Source of the DNA: Microcaldota archaeon
Lineage (GTDB): Archaea > Micrarchaeota > Micrarchaeia > Micrarchaeales > Micrarchaeaceae
NCBI GenBank assembly: GCA_021827955.1
Contig: JAKATY010000002.1
Span: forward strand, 1-16,719
DNA: 16,719 nt
Direction of reading: 5' to 3'
The position numbers and the translations under genes were made by a program. Every line of letters starts with the position of its first letter. Within the stretch, counting starts at the first letter, position 1. Under the pieces are notes generated by a model that saw nothing but the letters and a program-made list of their open reading frames with translations, was not told the DNA's origin and made no database searches. Below, piece after piece: positions 13,743 to 16,719 of this stretch.

Positions 13743-14287
13743 TCCTTATTCTCTTTTTCCTTGTAGTCCTTTTTTACTACTATAACTTTGCGGGGTTCTA
13801 TCAGGTTTTCTTTCATGGCTTCTTCAGTAATCATTCTTAGCCTATCGCTTGATGCTGCATTATAGTGTTCTTTGATCGCGCCCTCCAGAAACGTCTTGTT
13901 TATTACATACCTTATGAATTCGTCGTCTATCTCTTTTTCTTTCAACTTGTCAACGATCTTTCCAAGGCTTTCATCTGGTATATAGAACTTTCCGTAGAGA
14001 GATATGGAAAAGCCCTCAAGCTTCAGAAGCAGGTCCCCCTTTCTTTCAGAGATAATTCCTTTAGATGCGAGTAACTTCTTGTTGCCTTCTATGTAGGATT
14101 TGAGCCCCTCTTCAATCTCTTTCTTTTTATTCTGAAGATACTCTATTCTGTTTCTAAGCTCAACTACGCTTTTAGCCGCGTCTATTGCCTGTTTTTCTAC
14201 GGGGTCGACTCTAAGAAAGTCTTCAAGCCTTGTGGCCCTTGTGCCGTCATTGGCGTTTTGCCCTTTTTGCTTTGAATGAGTCGGCAT
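13739..14287 (-). CDS. Coiled-coil protein of unknown function
   Basis: Encodes 182 residues, highly charged, no membrane segment. A polar tail (1-20) leads into a helical region with heptad-like spacing (about 38-75, VVELRNRIEYLQNKKKEIEE), then a beta-like stretch (GDLLLKLEGFSISLYGKFYI) and a second helical part with ERKVIVVKK-like Lys-rich end. The fold suggests an oligomer, but I recognise no family. AGGTAGAT precedes the ATG, a weak SD, and the - strand reads a TATA-like ATATTTATG about 40 nt upstream, so it may have its own promoter although it lies 83 nt behind the EF-Tu-like gene. Its stop and that of the TPR gene share the bases TTAA (13739-13742). Confidence 0.75.
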   Translation of the reverse strand: MPTHSKQKGQNANDGTRATRLEDFLRVDPVEKQAIDAAKSVVELRNRIEYLQNKKKEIEEGLKSYIEGNKKLLASKGIISERKGDLLLKLEGFSISLYGKFYIPDESLGKIVDKLKEKEIDDEFIRYVINKTFLEGAIKEHYNAASSDRLRMITEEAMKENLIEPRKVIVVKKDYKEKENKD

Positions 14288-14370
14288 TTCATCTACCTGT
14301 CATCTTATTATGGACTCTATCACATAAATATGCAAAATAAACATGTAAATACCATTCCGCTTCCTTGATG

Positions 14371-15270
14371 TTACAGAACTTCTCCACATGCAAATATCCT
14401 CGGCATCCTGCTTCTTACTAGCACAAATGTATCCCCTTTGGCAAGAGGCACTTTCTTTACGAGCGAAAGCGATATGGTGCCTGTGCTTTTGTCAAAGTTC
14501 TTGACTTCAGCATCGCAAACAATAAAATTCGATACAAGTTCGTACCTCCTGCCTTCTGATATATCCTCCTCCCATATATCAGTCATCTCAAGCTTTGCAG
14601 AAATATCCTCTATATTGTTGAAAGTTTCGCTTGAAAGAATATCTCCCTTATCTATTTCATCATATTCTACGTTCTTCAGCGCAAGCCCCACTCTTGTGCC
14701 GACCTCTGCCTCGTCAACATCAACATCTTGAGACTGTATTGACCTTACGAATACTTCCTTACCCGAGTTATGGCGCAGCGTGTCATGCACGTGCACTATC
14801 CCGCTTTTTACAAACCCGAGTGCTACAGTGCCTACTCCTTTAACAGGGAAGACCTTGTCTATAAGCACAACCGTTTTTTGGTTTTCTTGCTCTTTCACTT
14901 TCTGTGGCTGGTATCTTATTATCCTTTCGACAAGCACGTCCCTATCAGAAACCTCATAATCCATGCCTTTCGCTATGGCTCCTACCTCATTTTCGCTTGT
15001 GAAAATTACCCTTTTTTTCAAAAGCTTTGCTGCAACTAGCACCTCTCCAAAAACGCTATCTATATTCTTGGTGTCGATTATTACCTGATCTGCGAGCATT
15101 AGGGTTTCAGCTACGCTGTGAAATTTGTCTTCCGGATTGGAAGGTACTAGGCACACTATCGTATTGCCCTCTTCCTTCCTATTGAAAAACATTATGCTGT
15201 TTTCAGAGCCTTTTTTGCCTATGCTCTCTGCTATGCTCAGGTCATATGGCACAGCCACAATATAGTGCAT
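14371..15270 (-). CDS. EF-Tu/SelB-like protein with a degenerate GTPase domain
   Basis: Encodes 299 residues. Residues 137-215 form a clear EF-Tu domain II: IDKVFPVKGVGTVALGFVKS, GIVHVHDTL, VRSIQSQDVDVDEAEVGTRV, GLALKNVEYDEIDKGDIL. About 220-299 looks like a domain III barrel. The N-terminal 120 residues sit where the G domain should be but have no P-loop (GxxxxGK[ST]), no DxxG and no NKxD, although their strand/helix outline (TIVCLVPS, ADQVIIDT, KRVIFTS) is GTPase-like. So it probably cannot hydrolyse GTP. It most resembles SelB or eIF2-gamma-type factors; a tRNA- or ribosome-binding paralogue is my inference. GGTG after a run of G lies 5 nt before the ATG. It shares a TATA element with the small gene on the + strand. 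Confidence 0.8.
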   Translation of the reverse strand: MHYIVAVPYDLSIAESIGKKGSENSIMFFNRKEEGNTIVCLVPSNPEDKFHSVAETLMLADQVIIDTKNIDSVFGEVLVAAKLLKKRVIFTSENEVGAIAKGMDYEVSDRDVLVERIIRYQPQKVKEQENQKTVVLIDKVFPVKGVGTVALGFVKSGIVHVHDTLRHNSGKEVFVRSIQSQDVDVDEAEVGTRVGLALKNVEYDEIDKGDILSSETFNNIEDISAKLEMTDIWEEDISEGRRYELVSNFIVCDAEVKNFDKSTGTISLSLVKKVPLAKGDTFVLVRSRMPRIFACGEVL

Positions 15271-15304
15271 TTTTACACCCCCCCGCTACTTATGTTCAAC
15301 TAAG

Positions 15305-15314
15305 ATATAAATAT
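15305..15314. promoter_or_regulatory. Shared divergent TATA element
   Basis: ATATAAATAT reads as a TATA box on both strands. On the - strand it gives a leader of about 12 nt with GGTG before the EF-Tu-like ATG (15270). On the + strand the GTG at 15335 lies about 25 nt away, as in leaderless genes. No other strong TATA is seen between the two. Confidence 0.5.
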
Positions 15315-15334
15315 GTAAATAGCTATTAATAATT

Positions 15335-15493
15335 GTGGGTGGGGCAGTGCTAGAATCGGTCTGGTCGATGGGTGGGGCTCAATTCGCTTTTACTTTATTA
15401 TTGATAGGCGTGCTTGTAAGCACGGCAATTTACATTATAGCTTCTGGTGTCCTGTCAAGGTTGGGCACAAGGCGCCGTCATACCACAAAGTAG
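15335..15493 (+). CDS. 52-residue single-helix membrane peptide
   Basis: The frame from GTG 15335 reads MGGAVLESVWSMGGAQ, one membrane helix (about 17-39, FAFTLLLIGVLVSTAIYIIASGV), and a basic tail LSRLGTRRRHTTK, predicting the C-terminus in the cytoplasm. GTG 15335 fits a leaderless start; GTG 15347 or ATG 15368 would also keep the helix. GGGTGGGGC occurs at 15337 and again at 15370, giving MGGA twice. No family known. It is divergent from the EF-Tu-like gene. Confidence 0.5.
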   Translation: MGGAVLESVWSMGGAQFAFTLLLIGVLVSTAIYIIASGVLSRLGTRRRHTTK

Positions 15494-15538
15494 GTCCGCG
15501 CTTATACTTATTATTGCCTATCTACTCATGCGATCAGC

Positions 15539-15593
15539 GCAGCTTTGGCATACATTTCCTCGCATTTGTGCTTCTAGCTAGATGCAAAGCTGC
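15539..15593. repeat. Imperfect inverted repeat after the small membrane gene
   Basis: GCAGCTTTGGCAT (15539-15551) pairs with ATGCAAAGCTGC (15582-15593) apart from one bulged G, around a 30-nt spacer. It could be a transcript-end hairpin or a small RNA. The surrounding gap (15494-15719) has no other gene I can support; it holds the TATA-like palindrome at 15649-15662. Confidence 0.35.
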
Positions 15594-15648
15594 AAAATGC
15601 CTCAACATTTGTTATGCAAGCATTTTTAATTATGCCTTTTTCCAGAAA

Positions 15649-15662
15649 GTTTTATATAAAAC
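15649..15662. promoter_or_regulatory. Palindromic TATA-like element
   Basis: GTTTTATATAAAAC is a perfect 14-bp palindrome containing a TATA box on both strands, 58 bp before the DUF1059 gene. A second TATA-like box, TTTAAATA (15682-15689), lies nearer that gene and could be the one in use. Confidence 0.4.
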
Positions 15663-15719
15663 CTAAAGCGGTCAGTGCAGGTTTAAATATTTGCAATCCG
15701 GAATAGATATGGTGGTGAA

Positions 15720-15893
15720 ATGAAGAAATTTGCATGCAGAGACATAGGTATGGAATGCAACTTTGTTGCACAGGATAATGACGAAAGAAAACTCATGGAA
15801 AAGATAGCAAAGCATGCCCGTGACGCGCACGGGATACAAAAAATAGATTCTGCATTAGAAGCGAAGGTAAGGGCCGCAATAAAGGAAGCCTAA
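15720..15893 (+). CDS. DUF1059 small protein
   Basis: Encodes 57 residues: MKKFACRDIGMECNFVAQD, then a helix with KIAKHARDAHG, then a second helix. This matches the small DUF1059 family (PF06348), whose members start F.C.D.GM.C.F and carry a conserved His-x-x-x-x-His helix; here C6, C13, H32 and H37 are in place. These could bind a metal, but the role of the family is not known. GGTGGTG lies 2 nt before the ATG, a strong SD. A GC-rich hairpin terminator follows 8 nt after the stop, so it is a single-gene unit. Confidence 0.85.
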   Translation: MKKFACRDIGMECNFVAQDNDERKLMEKIAKHARDAHGIQKIDSALEAKVRAAIKEA

Positions 15894-15901
15894 TCAGATC
15901 T

Positions 15902-15928
15902 GGAGGGGATTATCCCCTCCCTGTTTTT
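15902..15928. terminator. GC-rich hairpin terminator between convergent genes
   Basis: GGAGGGGA (15902-15909) pairs perfectly with TCCCCTCC (15913-15920) across a 3-nt loop, followed by CTGTTTTT. It looks like a bacterial-style intrinsic terminator for the DUF1059 gene. The stem is symmetrical, so it could also act on the - strand gene ending at 15961. Confidence 0.65.
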
Positions 15929-15960
15929 GCAAAATACATGAAGTCTTAAAGAAGGCAATG

Positions 15961-16329
15961 TTATGCCTCCTTTGTGGCAGTTTCAAACGCTTCCTTGAGG
16001 CCTGCCGTCTTCTTGGCTTGCACCTGGCTCTTTATAGGCTGTATGTTCGCATTGAAGTTTATGCTCGCATTGTATCCAAAGCCGAACATTCCTGCCATCG
16101 CCGGAAACTTGTTCTCGTTGAAGCTCTCGCCGATTCCTACCGCGATTCTGCTCTCTACCTCTTTGCCATATACCCTCTCTATTCTTTCATTTGCTTCTTC
16201 AGATTTTGACAGCACTTTCACGAAGGCTTCTATGGCGCGTCGAGCAACGTCGCTCCAGTTCACTTCTGTATGCTCTTTCATCACCGCATACAAGTTGTCA
16301 GGCACTGCCAGAGTTATGTTTTTTCCCAT
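15961..16329 (-). CDS. Ribbon-helix-helix DNA-binding protein
   Basis: Encodes 122 residues. Residues 1-40 fit a ribbon-helix-helix (CopG/Arc-type) fold: a beta strand KNITLAVPD, helix NLYAVMKEHTE, turn VNWS, and helix DVARRAIEAFVKVL. Such proteins bind DNA as dimers through the strand. A charged helix follows (about 41-60). The C-terminal part is odd for a repressor: Gly/Ala/Asn-rich AMAGMFGFGYNASINFNANI (77-96), with a helical end. GGTGAT lies 3 nt before the ATG. The promoter region carries tandem 9-bp repeats, so it probably controls itself. No toxin gene lies next to it, so an antitoxin role has no support here. Confidence 0.75.
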   Translation of the reverse strand: MGKNITLAVPDNLYAVMKEHTEVNWSDVARRAIEAFVKVLSKSEEANERIERVYGKEVESRIAVGIGESFNENKFPAMAGMFGFGYNASINFNANIQPIKSQVQAKKTAGLKEAFETATKEA

Positions 16330-16338
16330 TCTATCACC

Positions 16339-16407
16339 TTACACATTTTACACTTATATATGTGCATATTTAATATATAAATCTTTCTAACACATATTAC
16401 ACATATT
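16339..16407. repeat. Tandem 9-bp repeats flanking the RHH gene promoter (putative operator)
   Basis: TTACACATT and TTACACTTA lie end to end at 16339-16356, and ACACATATT is repeated exactly at 16390-16398 and 16399-16407. An inverted copy (ATATGTG) is at 16358-16364. Between the pairs (16365-16382) lies the AT-rich TATA region of the - strand gene. RHH dimers commonly bind tandem half-sites, so these are likely operators. Confidence 0.5.
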
Positions 16408-16456
16408 AAAGTGAGAAATAGCAAATACTGCTTGCTTTGCCGTATTCTATTGTTAA

Positions 16457-16549
16457 AGCCTCAGGAGGGAATTGAACCCTCGGCCTTCTGCTCTACGCTC
16501 TTCAAACGAAGAATACCATGCAGACGCTCTACCACTGAGCTACTGAGGC
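16457..16549 (-). tRNA. tRNA-Thr(GGT) with a 21-nt intron
   Basis: On the - strand from 16549: acceptor GCCTCAG/CTGAGGC; D-arm GCTC-AGTGGTA-GAGC; anticodon stem TCTGC/GCAGA; spliced loop ATGGTAA (anticodon GGT); variable loop AGGCC; T-arm GAGGG-TTCAATT-CCCTC; discriminator T, as expected for archaeal tRNA-Thr. The mature tRNA has 72 nt and CCA is not encoded. It reads ACC/ACU, so it is an expected t6A substrate for the Kae1/Bud32 complex. It lies 23 nt after the CDS at the right edge on the same strand. Confidence 0.92.
16493..16513 (-). other. Intron of tRNA-Thr(GGT), position 37/38
   Basis: The 21-nt intron sits at the canonical site after A37. It folds as TCTTC/GAAGA with a GTTT loop; the 3-nt bulges TA|T and AG|A flank a central helix in which 3 of 4 pairs form (G35 faces G). 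This is a near-complete bulge-helix-bulge and fixes both splice sites. Confidence 0.85.
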
Positions 16550-16571
16550 GCAAAAAGCGCAATTACTACGC

Positions 16572-16719
16572 TCACATAAGCTTGTATATCTCGCTGTTTT
16601 CTTCTACAGGCTGATCTACCTTTATGCCCACGGAATCGCCTTTGAAGCCTCTGTTTACCTCTATGTGTTCTATTTGTATGCTTTTTATCTTCTGCTCGAA
16701 TCTCCTGTCGCCCTTTTCT
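16572..16719 (-). CDS. Small translation-elongation-factor-like protein, EF-Tu domain II type (5' end missing)
   Basis: The last 48 codons run in from the right edge and end at TGA 16572-16574. The sequence contains FEQKIKSIQIEHIEV, KGDSVGIKVDQPV and SEIYKLM, which matches the end of a small archaeal family (about 90 residues) annotated as translation elongation factor-like, made of one EF-Tu domain-II barrel. No GTPase domain is expected in this family. Its function is not established. The start and upstream region lie outside the window. Confidence 0.75.
   Translation of the reverse strand, partial: EKGDRRFEQKIKSIQIEHIEVNRGFKGDSVGIKVDQPVEENSEIYKLM

Noticed and set aside
15709..15723. Five-codon frame overlapping the DUF1059 start (ATGA)
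   Set aside because: It is made of the GGTGGTG ribosome site itself and is most simply explained as chance.
15961..16329. Antitoxin of a toxin-antitoxin pair
   Set aside because: The protein has an RHH fold, but no toxin-like gene is adjacent; the neighbours are a DUF1059 protein and a tRNA.
16548..16560. GCGC-AAAAA-GCGC hairpin next to tRNA-Thr
   Set aside because: It overlaps the 5' end of the tRNA, is only 4 bp long and has no T-run.

Overview
The window looks archaeal and probably comes from a small-genome DPANN lineage. Adjacent Kae1 and Bud32 genes, GGTG/GGTGAT Shine-Dalgarno motifs 5-6 nt before start codons, AT-rich TATA-like boxes, a tRNA-Thr with a bulge-helix-bulge intron, and strongly N-glycosylation-prone surface proteins all point to Archaea. 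A Micrarchaeota/ARMAN-like organism is my inference from this mix and from a tRNA-Leu with an insertion in an unusual place. No marker gene in the window proves it.

Left part (1-2152, + strand): the 3' end of a large surface protein with a Ser/Thr pentapeptide stalk and two Cys-rich modules, a membrane-anchored protein with eight N-glycosylation sequons, and a small protein resembling the NifX/NifB-type cofactor-binding domain. Next, on the - strand, come Kae1 and Bud32 (2240-3869), two core subunits of the KEOPS complex that makes tRNA t6A. A surface protein with 13 sequons and a C-terminal anchor (4010-5161) and a membrane GT2-type glycosyltransferase (5277-6281) follow on the + strand.

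Middle (6422-10953): malic enzyme, an agmatinase-family ureohydrolase (- strand), a four-helix membrane protein, a 2-Cys peroxiredoxin, a 59-residue membrane protein, and a C39-like protein (- strand) whose catalytic Cys position reads Ser.

Right part (11029-16719): tRNA-Leu(CAA) with a 12-nt insertion in its T-loop, a divergent NAD-kinase-like protein, a TPR protein convergent with a coiled-coil protein (their stop codons share TTAA), and an EF-Tu/SelB-like protein with a degenerate G domain. That gene is divergent from a 52-residue membrane peptide over one shared TATA element. Then come a DUF1059 protein, a ribbon-helix-helix protein with tandem 9-bp repeats around its promoter, tRNA-Thr(GGT) with a 21-nt intron, and the C-terminal part of a small EF-Tu-domain-II-like protein.

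Two themes recur. One is the cell surface: three exported proteins plus a glycosyltransferase. The other is translation and tRNA: KEOPS, two tRNAs with insertions, and two EF-Tu-like proteins. I see no mobile element, CRISPR array or rRNA. No stretch over 300 bases lacks a gene. Several start codons were moved to the site with a correctly spaced GGTG or GGAGGT motif.
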